This document shows positions 8,765 through 17,711 of a DNA stretch of 64,000 nucleotides, piece by piece (position 1 is the first letter of the stretch; every line of letters starts with the position of its first letter). Source of the DNA: Pseudomonas sp. (GTDB lineage Bacteria; Pseudomonadota; Gammaproteobacteria; Pseudomonadales; Pseudomonadaceae). Location: assembly GCF_030690725.1 (NCBI RefSeq), contig NZ_JAUYGD010000051.1, positions 31,133 to 95,132 on the forward strand, given 5' to 3'. The position numbers were made by a program, and so were the translations under genes. Below the pieces are notes generated by a model, which saw only the letters and a program-made list of their open reading frames with translations, was not told the DNA's origin and made no database searches.

Positions 8765-10124
8765 AAGGGGCTCCTGATTGGCTGGGGGCGAACCATTGGT
8801 CGGCACGGGTCAGGCGGTAAGCATAGCCAGCCAGGCACAGGCTGCGCAGCCCCATAAAACTCAGAAAGGCCAGCCACAATCCCTGGTTGCCCAGCGGTTG
8901 CAGTGCCCAGGCCAGCGGCAGGCTGAGCAGCAGCGCCAGAAGCATGGCGTCGCGCATCTCCCGGGCGCGGGTGGCGCCGATAAACAGGCCGTCGAGCAGG
9001 TAGCTCCACACCGCGATCAGCGGCAGCAGGGCGAGGTACGGCAGGTAGGCGAACGCCGCCTCGCGCACCATCGCAATATTGGTCTGCAGGCTGATAAACC
9101 AGTGCCCGCCAAGCAGAAAGAACAGCGCAAAACCCAGGCTGGCGAGCAATGACCAGCCGCCGGCGACAACCAGCGTGCGCCGCAGCGCGCTGCGATCACG
9201 GGCGCCCAGGGCATGCCCGCACAGCGCCTCCAAAGCGTGGGCCAGGCCGTCGAGGGCGTGGGCGGCGAGCAGCAGGCCGTTGAGCAGCAGGGCGTTGGCT
9301 GCCACCGTTGCATCGCCGAGGCGGGTGCCCTGCACGGTGATCAGAAAGAACACCGCCTGCAGCGCCAGGGTGCGGATAAATATGTCGCGGTTTACTGCCA
9401 GCAGCGGTCGCCAGTTCAACCAGCGGCGCAGCGCGGCCCAGTCCAGCGTGCCGGCGTAGGCACGCAGGGCGCGGCGGGCCAGGTACAGGCCGAGCAGGGC
9501 GCCGCTCCACTCGGCAATTACAGAGGCCCAGGCCGCGCCGGCCACGCCCCAGTGCAGGCCGAGGACGAACAGCAGATCGAGGGCAACATTCAGCAGGTTG
9601 GTGGTCAGCAGAATGGCCAGCGGCCCGCGGGCGTTCTGCGTGCCCAGCAGCCAGCCAACCAGGGCATAGGTGGCCAGCGCCGCAGGCAGGCCGAGCAGGC
9701 GGATATACAGATAGCTGCGCGCCAACTCATCGAGCTGCGCCGAGGGCTGCATTAGCGCGAGTGCAGCGCTGCTCAGGGGAATGGCCAGGCTGATCAGTAC
9801 GACCGCAAGCAGCACGCCAAGCAGCAAACCCTGCAGCAACACCTGGCGCAGCGCGCCGCCATCATTGCGCCCGGCGGCCTGGGCGCTGAAACCGGTGGTG
9901 CCCATGCGCAGAAACCCCACCGCCCAGGTCAGCAGGGTATACAGGCTGCCGCCCACGGCCACCGCAGCCAGTTGATGGGCATGCGGCAGATGGCCGATCA
10001 CCGCGCTGTCGACCAGCGCCACCAGCGGCACCGAGAGGTTGCAGAGGATCATCGGCGCAGCCAGCGCCCACACTCGTTGATGGGTCGGCCTGTGCTGCCA
10101 GGCATCGCGTACGGCGTTTATCAA
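8751..10124 (-). CDS. MATE family efflux transporter (DinF-like)
   Basis: Multidrug and toxin extrusion permease with about twelve membrane segments; exports cationic compounds with sodium or proton coupling. The first helix reads LAAPMILCNLSVPLVALVDSAVIGHL, a typical MATE/DinF opening, and the central repeat begins with the second half near residue 235 from this start. The frame is open upstream to 10283, but that extension enters a palindromic repeat and lacks family similarity. I chose the TTG at 10124 (LINAVRDAWQ...), preceded by GAGA; the exact start is uncertain. Coupled to the downstream GGDEF gene by a 14-base overlap. Confidence 0.88.
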   Translation of the reverse strand: MINAVRDAWQHRPTHQRVWALAAPMILCNLSVPLVALVDSAVIGHLPHAHQLAAVAVGGSLYTLLTWAVGFLRMGTTGFSAQAAGRNDGGALRQVLLQGLLLGVLLAVVLISLAIPLSSAALALMQPSAQLDELARSYLYIRLLGLPAALATYALVGWLLGTQNARGPLAILLTTNLLNVALDLLFVLGLHWGVAGAAWASVIAEWSGALLGLYLARRALRAYAGTLDWAALRRWLNWRPLLAVNRDIFIRTLALQAVFFLITVQGTRLGDATVAANALLLNGLLLAAHALDGLAHALEALCGHALGARDRSALRRTLVVAGGWSLLASLGFALFFLLGGHWFISLQTNIAMVREAAFAYLPYLALLPLIAVWSYLLDGLFIGATRAREMRDAMLLALLLSLPLAWALQPLGNQGLWLAFLSFMGLRSLCLAGYAYRLTRADQWFAPSQSGAPYAQP

Positions 10125-10245
10125 ATGCGTTCTCAAACGTGCTTGGAGATGACTGCAACAAAATGCGCGGGCGCGTGTCACAGGCGGGTTATTAAACACT
10201 GATCGACTGGCGTGCGCTGCCAAGCAATTTTGCATGCGCACGCGT

Positions 10246-10387
10246 AGAACCTGTTTACGGTCTCGCGAGCTAGAGCCCTGCAAGGCAAAGGCAGGCGAGG
10301 ACGCGGAGTGTACGAGTTGTACATGAGCATCCGAGCCTGGCTTTAACGCCGCAGGGCCGACGCGCAGCAGACCGTTAACAGGTTCTT
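10246..10387. repeat. Large palindromic repeat, copy B (related family)
   Basis: About 142 bp with terminal inverted repeats AGAACCTGTTTACGG and CCGTTAACAGGTTCT. Ends differ from copies A and C, yet the centre keeps the same plan: AAGGCAAA, GCGGAGTGTAC, TGTACATGAGCATC, then TTTAACGC. This points to common descent of two sequence families. It fills most of the divergent region between the MATE gene and the alpha-2-macroglobulin gene. Confidence 0.78.
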
Positions 10388-10415
10388 AGTTGTTGGCAGG
10401 CGGCTCGACTATAGT
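10387..10415 (+). promoter_or_regulatory. Candidate sigma70 promoter of the A2M gene
   Basis: A good -10 box TATAGT (10410-10415) lies 17 bases after a weak -35 TAGTTG (10387-10392), 36 bases before the A2M start. The -35 abuts the end of repeat copy B. Predicted from sequence only. Confidence 0.4.
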
Positions 10416-10451
10416 GTCAGGCCTCTGCACCTACCCTTGTTGGAGCCCGCA

Positions 10452-13400
10452 ATGCCGAAGAATGGACTGCTTCTGGCACTTGTCCTGAGCCTGCTCAGCG
10501 CCTGTGATTCATCCACCCCTGGGCCCGCCGAAGTGACGGCCACCCAATCCTCCCCCGTGAGCAGCGAGGCGGCCAAGCCGGCAGTCGACCGCAAGGCGCT
10601 GGCCGAGCGTTACGCCGGTCGCGAACTGACCGTGGTGGATGTCTCGGAAGTGCAGCTCGATGGCGCCAGCACGCTGTCGATCAGCTTCTCGGTGCCGCTT
10701 GACCCCGAGCAGAAACTCGCCGAACGCCTGCACTTGGTCGACAGTAAAAGCGGCAAGGTCGATGGCGCCTGGGAGCTGACCGACAACCTGATGGAAGTGC
10801 GCCTGCGCCATCTGGAGCCGCAGCGCAAACTGGTGCTGACCGTGGATGCCGGCCTGCTCGGGCTGAATGGCAAGAGCCTCGCCGCCGAGCAGGTGACCCG
10901 CCTGGAAACCCGCGACCTGCAAGCCAGTGTCGGCTTTGCCAGCCGTGGCTCCTTGCTGCCCACGCGCCTCGCCGAAGGCCTGCCGGTGATTGCGCTGAAC
11001 GTCGACAAGGTGAATGTCGAGTTCTTCCGCATAAAATCCGAGTCGCTACCGGCCTTCCTTAACCGCTGGGGCCGCGCGAGCAATCTGGATAACTGGGAGG
11101 CCCGTAGCCTGCTGCCGATGGCCGATCTGGTCTATGGCGGCCGTTTCGATCTGAACCCTGCGCGCAATACCCGCGAAACCCTGCTGCTGCCGATTGCCGG
11201 CCTGGAGCCGTTCAAACAGCCCGGCGTATACCTGGCGGTGATGCGTGAAGCCGGCAGCTACAACTACTCACAGCCGGCCACGCTGTTCACCCTGAGCGAT
11301 ATCGGCCTGTCCGCGCGGCGCTACCAGAACCGTATCGATGTGTTCACCCAGGCCCTGGCCGGCGGTGATGCCCTGGGCGGTGTACGCCTGGAAATCCTCG
11401 ATGCCGAAGGCAAGGTACTGGCCGAAGGCAAGACCGATGGCGCTGGCCATGGCGAACTGCCGCTGCCAGCCAAGGCCGAAGTGCTGCTGGCCCATCAGGG
11501 CGAACAGACCAGCCTGCTGCGCCTGAATACTGCGGCGCTGGATCTGGCCGAGTTTGATATCGCCGGCCCCGTCGCTCACCCGTTGCAGTTCTTTGTGTTC
11601 GGCCCGCGTGACCTTTATCGTCCCGGCGAAACCGTGCTGCTTAACGGCCTGCTGCGCGATGCCGATGGCCGCGCGGTAAAAGCCCAGCCAGTGAATGTGG
11701 AAGTGCGCCGCCCGGATGAGCAGGTCAGCCGCAAATTCGTCTGGCAGGCCGATGACGCCGGTTTGTATCAGTACCAGCTGCAACTGGCAGCTGAGGCGCC
11801 GACTGGGCGTTGGCAGCTGCTGTTCGACCTCGGCGATGGCCGCCAGCAGCTGTATGAGTTCTCCGTGGAAGACTTCCTGCCGGAGCGCATGGCCCTGGAA
11901 CTCAAGGGCAGTGATAAGCCCTATACCCCAGCGGAAAACGCCCAGTTTGAGGTCACCGGTCGTTATCTGTATGGCGCGCCAGCCGCTGGCAATCGCCTCA
12001 GCGGCCAGCTCTATGTCCGCCCGCTGCGTGAGGCGGTGGCCAGCCTGCCGGGTTATCAGTTCGGTTCGGTTACTGAAGAAGAGTTGAGCGAGGACATCGA
12101 TCTCGATGAAACCAGTCTGGACGAGCAGGGCAAGGCCAGTCTGGATATCGAAAGCCGCTGGGCCGATGCCAAGTCGCCGCTGCGCCTGATCCTGCAGGCC
12201 AGCCTGCAGGAGTCCGGTGGCCGGGCGATTACCCGGCGGATTGTCCAGCCGGTCTGGCCGGCCGAGCGCCTGCCCGGCGTGCGTGGGCTGTTCGATGGCG
12301 AAGAAGTGGACGCCGACAGTCTGGCCGAGTTCGACGTGCTGGTGGCCGACGCTGCCGGTAACAAGCTGGCGGCTGATCAACTTAGCGTGCGCCTGATTCG
12401 TGAGCGCCGTGACTACTTCTGGAACTTCTCCGAGAGCGATGGCTGGAGCCATAACTACACCGAGAAATTCCTTACCCTCAACGAGGAAACCCTCAAGGTC
12501 GCGGCCGGCGGTACCGCCAAGATCAGCTTCCCGGTGGAGTGGGGCCCCTACCGCGTCGAAGTGATTGATGCGCAGACCGGCATGCTCAGCAGCATGCGCT
12601 TCTGGGCCGGCTACCGCTGGCAGGACAACGCCGACGGCGGCGCAGTGCGCCCGGATCAGGTCAAGCTGGCGCTGGATAAACCGGCGTACGTCGATGGCGA
12701 CACCGCCCAGGTCACCGTTACCCCGCCTTCCGCGGGCAAGGGCTACCTGATGGTGGAGTCCAGCGAAGGGCCGTTGTGGTGGCAAGAGATCGAGGTGCCG
12801 GCCGAGGGCAAGACCTTCGACATCCCGATTGCCAAGGACTGGGCGCGCCATGACCTGTATGTCAGCGCCCTGGTGATCCGTCCCGGCGAGCGCAAGAGCA
12901 ATGCCACGCCTAAACGTGCGGTCGGCCTGCTGCATCTGCCGCTGGAACGTGCGCCGCGCAAGTTGGCACTGACCCTCACCGCTGCGGAAAAGATGCGTCC
13001 TAACCAACCGCTGAAGGTCAAGGTGCAGGCGCGCAACGCTGACGGCAGCATCCCGAAGCAAGCGCAGGTGCTGGTGGCGGCGGTGGATGTCGGCATCCTC
13101 AATATCACCGAGTACGCCACGCCTGATCCATTCGCCAACTTCTTCGGCCGTAAGGCCTATGGCGCGGACCAGCTGGATATCTACGGGCAACTGATCGAAG
13201 CCGGGCAAGGCCGGGTGGCCAAGCTGGCTTTCGGTGGTGACGCGGCGCTGGCCGGTGGCGGCAAACGCCCGGATACCAGCGTGCTGATCGTCGCACTGCA
13301 GAGCCAGCCGCTGGCGCTGAATGAACAGGGTGAAGGCGAAGTCAGCCTGAATATCCCCGACTTCAACGGCGAGCTGCGGTTGATGGCGCAAGCCTGGACC

Positions 13401-15374
13401 GATGAGCATTACGGCATGGGCGAAGGCAAGACGGTGGTCGCTGCGCCGCTGATTGCCGAGCTGTCCGCACCGCGCTTCCTCGCCGGTGGCGATGAAACCA
13501 CCCTGGCCCTGGACCTGAGCAACCTGTCCGGGCGCGAGCAGAAACTCGATGTGCAACTGAGCGCTGAAGGCCAGCTGCGCCTGGCGCAGAATCCGGGTGC
13601 GGCGGTGGCGCCGATCACCCTGGCGGATGGTCAGCGGACCATTCTGCGTATCCCGGTCACCGCACTGGGTGGCTATGGGCAAGGGCGCTTCAAGGTCAGC
13701 GTCAATGGCCTGGCCCTGCCCGGTGAGGATCTGCCGCCGTTCAGCCGTGAGTGGACCCTGGGCATTCGCCCGGCCTACCCGGCGCAGCTGCAGCATTTCC
13801 GTGCGGTGCTGAAAGACGAACCCTGGTTGCTGCCGGCCAATGCCCTTAGCGCCTTTGAAACTGCAGGGCTGGAAGCGCGGCTGGCGATTTCCAGTCGGCC
13901 GCCGCTCAACCTGGGCGAGCAGATTCGTGCGCTTAAAGCCTATCCATACGGCTGCCTGGAGCAGACCACCAGTGGTCTGTACCCGTCGCTGTACGCCGAT
14001 GCGGCAACGCTGAAACGTCTGGGCGTGGAAGCCGAGCCGGATGAGCAGCGCAAGCGCTCCATCGAACTGGGCATCGAGCGTCTGCTGAGCATGCAGCGTT
14101 ACAACGGCAGCTTCGGTCTGTGGGGTGCGGACAGCGATGAGGAGTACTGGCTGACCGCCTATGTCAGCGACTTCCTCCTGCGCGCCCGCGAGCAGGGCTT
14201 TGGGGTACCGGAAGAGGCGCTGAAAAAGGCCAACGAACGCCTGCTGCGCTACCTGCAGGAACGCCACCTGATTGAGGTCAACTACAGCGACAACGCCGAA
14301 CACAGCCGTTTTGCCGTGCAGGCCTACGCCGGTTACGTGCTGGCGCGCAGCCAACAGGCGCCGCTGGGTGCCTTGCGCAGCCTGTATGAGCGACGCAGCG
14401 ATGCACGCTCCGGCTTGCCGCTGGTGCACCTGGCCGCGGCCCTGCAGAAAATGGGCGACCAGCCGCGTGCCGATGAGCTGCTGACCGCAGGCCTGGCCCG
14501 TGGTCGTGAGAGCAACAACTGGCTGGCCGACTACGGCAGCCCGCTGCGTGATCAGGCGCTGATTCTGGCGCTGCTGGAAGAGCACGACCTGGCCGGCAAT
14601 CGCCGTGAAGAGCGGCTGTTCAACTTGGCCGATGAAGTGGCCGGGCAGCAGTGGCTGTCGACCCAGGAGCGCAACTCGCTGTACCTGGCCGGGCGCAACC
14701 TGCTGAGCAAGCCGGAACCTAACTGGAGCGCAGCTCTGCAAAGCGGCAGCCTGGCCTTCGAGCTGAGCAATGCCCAGCCGGGCCTCAAGCTCGATGGCAG
14801 TGATCTGGCTGCGCCGCTGACTATCCGCAACGCGACAAGTAAACCGGGCGATACGCCGCTGTATCAGCAGCTGACCCTCTCCGGCTACCCAAGCCAGGCC
14901 CCGGCGGCGGGAGGTGAAAACCTCAGCATCTACCGCGAATACTTAGGCATGGACGGTAAGGCGCTGGACCTGAGCAACTTGCAAAGCGGCGAGCTGGTGC
15001 TGGTGCACCTGGCCGTGGCGGCCAAGCAGCGGGTGGCGGATGCCCTGGTGGTCGACCTGCTGCCGGCGGGCCTGGAGCTGGAAAACCAGAACCTGGCACA
15101 AAGCTCGGCCAGCCTGGACGACGCCAGCAGTGCGGTAAAGGAATGGCGTAAGTCGATGCAGAACGCGGCGATCAAGCACCAGGAGTTCCGTGGTGATCGC
15201 TACGTCGCCGCGCTGGATGTCAGCGGCTACGACACCACCCACCTGCTGTACCTGGCCCGCGCCGTCACCCCCGGCAGCTACCGCGTGCCGCCACCACAAG
15301 TGGAGTCGATGTACCGGCCGAACTGGCAGGCGCTGGGCGAAAGCCCAGGACGCTTAATCGTTAAAGAGCGCTAG
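10452..15374 (+). CDS. yfhM: Alpha-2-macroglobulin family lipoprotein (YfhM/ECAM type)
   Basis: A bacterial alpha-2-macroglobulin of about 1640 residues, thought to trap proteases in the periplasm that attack a damaged envelope. It begins with a lipoprotein signal ending LLSAC (Cys18) followed by Asp, a residue that favours retention in the inner membrane. The thioester motif CLEQ is present (Cys about 1168, in YGCLEQTTSG), followed by the terpenoid-toroid/thioester domain and C-terminal receptor-like domain. The MG domains and a bait-like segment precede it. The ATG at 10452 has TTGGAG upstream; the in-frame TTG at 10437 is unlikely because it would spoil the signal. The usual partner, PBP1C, is 2.3 kb downstream rather than adjacent. 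Confidence 0.95.
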   Translation: MPKNGLLLALVLSLLSACDSSTPGPAEVTATQSSPVSSEAAKPAVDRKALAERYAGRELTVVDVSEVQLDGASTLSISFSVPLDPEQKLAERLHLVDSKSGKVDGAWELTDNLMEVRLRHLEPQRKLVLTVDAGLLGLNGKSLAAEQVTRLETRDLQASVGFASRGSLLPTRLAEGLPVIALNVDKVNVEFFRIKSESLPAFLNRWGRASNLDNWEARSLLPMADLVYGGRFDLNPARNTRETLLLPIAGLEPFKQPGVYLAVMREAGSYNYSQPATLFTLSDIGLSARRYQNRIDVFTQALAGGDALGGVRLEILDAEGKVLAEGKTDGAGHGELPLPAKAEVLLAHQGEQTSLLRLNTAALDLAEFDIAGPVAHPLQFFVFGPRDLYRPGETVLLNGLLRDADGRAVKAQPVNVEVRRPDEQVSRKFVWQADDAGLYQYQLQLAAEAPTGRWQLLFDLGDGRQQLYEFSVEDFLPERMALELKGSDKPYTPAENAQFEVTGRYLYGAPAAGNRLSGQLYVRPLREAVASLPGYQFGSVTEEELSEDIDLDETSLDEQGKASLDIESRWADAKSPLRLILQASLQESGGRAITRRIVQPVWPAERLPGVRGLFDGEEVDADSLAEFDVLVADAAGNKLAADQLSVRLIRERRDYFWNFSESDGWSHNYTEKFLTLNEETLKVAAGGTAKISFPVEWGPYRVEVIDAQTGMLSSMRFWAGYRWQDNADGGAVRPDQVKLALDKPAYVDGDTAQVTVTPPSAGKGYLMVESSEGPLWWQEIEVPAEGKTFDIPIAKDWARHDLYVSALVIRPGERKSNATPKRAVGLLHLPLERAPRKLALTLTAAEKMRPNQPLKVKVQARNADGSIPKQAQVLVAAVDVGILNITEYATPDPFANFFGRKAYGADQLDIYGQLIEAGQGRVAKLAFGGDAALAGGGKRPDTSVLIVALQSQPLALNEQGEGEVSLNIPDFNGELRLMAQAWTDEHYGMGEGKTVVAAPLIAELSAPRFLAGGDETTLALDLSNLSGREQKLDVQLSAEGQLRLAQNPGAAVAPITLADGQRTILRIPVTALGGYGQGRFKVSVNGLALPGEDLPPFSREWTLGIRPAYPAQLQHFRAVLKDEPWLLPANALSAFETAGLEARLAISSRPPLNLGEQIRALKAYPYGCLEQTTSGLYPSLYADAATLKRLGVEAEPDEQRKRSIELGIERLLSMQRYNGSFGLWGADSDEEYWLTAYVSDFLLRAREQGFGVPEEALKKANERLLRYLQERHLIEVNYSDNAEHSRFAVQAYAGYVLARSQQAPLGALRSLYERRSDARSGLPLVHLAAALQKMGDQPRADELLTAGLARGRESNNWLADYGSPLRDQALILALLEEHDLAGNRREERLFNLADEVAGQQWLSTQERNSLYLAGRNLLSKPEPNWSAALQSGSLAFELSNAQPGLKLDGSDLAAPLTIRNATSKPGDTPLYQQLTLSGYPSQAPAAGGENLSIYREYLGMDGKALDLSNLQSGELVLVHLAVAAKQRVADALVVDLLPAGLELENQNLAQSSASLDDASSAVKEWRKSMQNAAIKHQEFRGDRYVAALDVSGYDTTHLLYLARAVTPGSYRVPPPQVESMYRPNWQALGESPGRLIVKER

Positions 15375-15380
15375 AACGCA

Positions 15381-15412
15381 CAAGGCCCGCCAAATTGGCG
15401 GGCCTTGTTGTT
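15381..15412 (+). terminator. Rho-independent terminator of the A2M gene
   Basis: CAAGGCCCGCCAA pairs with TTGGCGGGCCTTG (13-bp stem, minimal loop) and is followed by TTGTTT. It lies seven bases after the A2M stop. Confidence 0.88.
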
Positions 15413-15425
15413 TAGCCGGTGTGAC

Positions 15426-15719
15426 TTAGCTGATCAGACCGCTCAGCAACCACAACCCCAGCACCAGCCAGATCACCCCGGCAATTATCGAGCGGCGGAT
15501 AAAGGCGCGTACCGCCAGGTACAGCAGCCAGAGACCAGCCACTAAAACCACGATGCTAAGCAATGATGGTGTCACCCCCAAGGCCTTGGACATGCCCGTG
15601 ATAAAGCTGCTGACCGCGCCGCCAAGCATGCCGAAAAAGCCGCTCAAGCCTTCGATGATAAAACGGATCACCGAGCCGACCGCTTCGCCCAGGGATTCAA
15701 AAATACCTTCTACACCCAT
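15426..15719 (-). CDS. Small hydrophobic membrane protein, unknown function
   Basis: 97 residues. The N-terminal half is a glycine-rich amphipathic stretch (FESLGEAVGSVIRFIIEGLSGFFGMLGGAVSSFI) and the C-terminal half has two adjacent membrane helices (about 52-72 and 76-95) split by RAFIRRS. I do not recognise a named family. The start codon ATG follows a purine-rich stretch (AACGAGAACT). It is transcribed against the A2M gene and sits downstream of the M4 protease on the same strand, but a terminator separates it from that gene. Confidence 0.65.
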   Translation of the reverse strand: MGVEGIFESLGEAVGSVIRFIIEGLSGFFGMLGGAVSSFITGMSKALGVTPSLLSIVVLVAGLWLLYLAVRAFIRRSIIAGVIWLVLGLWLLSGLIS

Positions 15720-15825
15720 AGTTCTCGTTCCACTCGACTCTGCGTTGGTTACTGCTGCGCGCCAGTGTGCCAGTCATTTGGCAGATTGGCAGCGTTACGG
15801 AGCATGACCCGCCAGCGCTGGACAT

Positions 15826-15858
15826 AGAAAAGCCCCTGCCTCAGCGAGGCAGGGGCTT
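15826..15858 (-). terminator. Rho-independent terminator of the M4 protease gene
   Basis: AAGCCCCTGCCT pairs with AGGCAGGGGCTT around a five-base loop; on the minus strand the stem is followed by a T-rich TTTTCT. It is 16 bases past the protease stop. Confidence 0.88.
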
Positions 15859-15873
15859 GTGGTGTAGCGTGTT

Positions 15874-17433
<1,560 letters not shown>

Positions 17434-17481
17434 TCACTGTTGTCGGCGCGGCGGGTAGCCAGGCGTTAACAGCGAACCCAA

Positions 17482-17510
17482 GGTATAGGCGTCAAAAATA
17501 CGAATATCAA
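17482..17510 (-). promoter_or_regulatory. Candidate sigma70 promoter of the M4 protease gene
   Basis: On the minus strand TTGATA and TATACC are separated by exactly 17 bases, inside an AT-rich stretch (17485-17535) that stands out from the GC-rich surroundings. It would give a leader of about 115 nt. The whole 17362-17711 interval otherwise holds no gene. Confidence 0.5.
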
Positions 17511-17662
17511 AAAAATGACGCAAAAAGATAACAATGGGCGCAAACAGCTCTAGCACGGTACTTTTGCTCGTGTGTTCTGGCGGATATGGCATGTTCTGCC
17601 ATGGCGTAGAGCTTCTGCACGTCAGGTTTCGAGTTGTCAGCAGAGGCCAGAAATATTGGGCA

Positions 17663-17683
17663 GCGCCGCGTATAGTGCGGCGC
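17663..17683. promoter_or_regulatory. Perfect dyad over the pbpC promoter region
   Basis: GCGCCGC and GCGGCGC flank GTATAGT, a perfect 7-bp inverted repeat containing a TATAGT -10-like hexamer, 28 bases before the pbpC start. It could be an operator or a leader hairpin; no regulator can be named. Confidence 0.4.
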
Positions 17684-17711
17684 TTCAGGGATGTGTGTTG
17701 AGAGAGGCGCT

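Noticed and set aside
11268..14741. Very long open frame antisense to the A2M gene
   Set aside because: The protein has no recognisable domain, and the sense frame carries a lipobox and thioester motif. Long antisense frames are expected in GC-rich genes with strong third-base bias.
17587..17601. TGGCA-N5-TGCCA dyad upstream of pbpC, compared with a las/rhl box for the LasB-like gene
   Set aside because: Arms are only 5 bp, the sequence does not fit the CT-N12-AG quorum box, and it lies upstream of the candidate promoter by about 80 bp. Not enough to claim quorum control.
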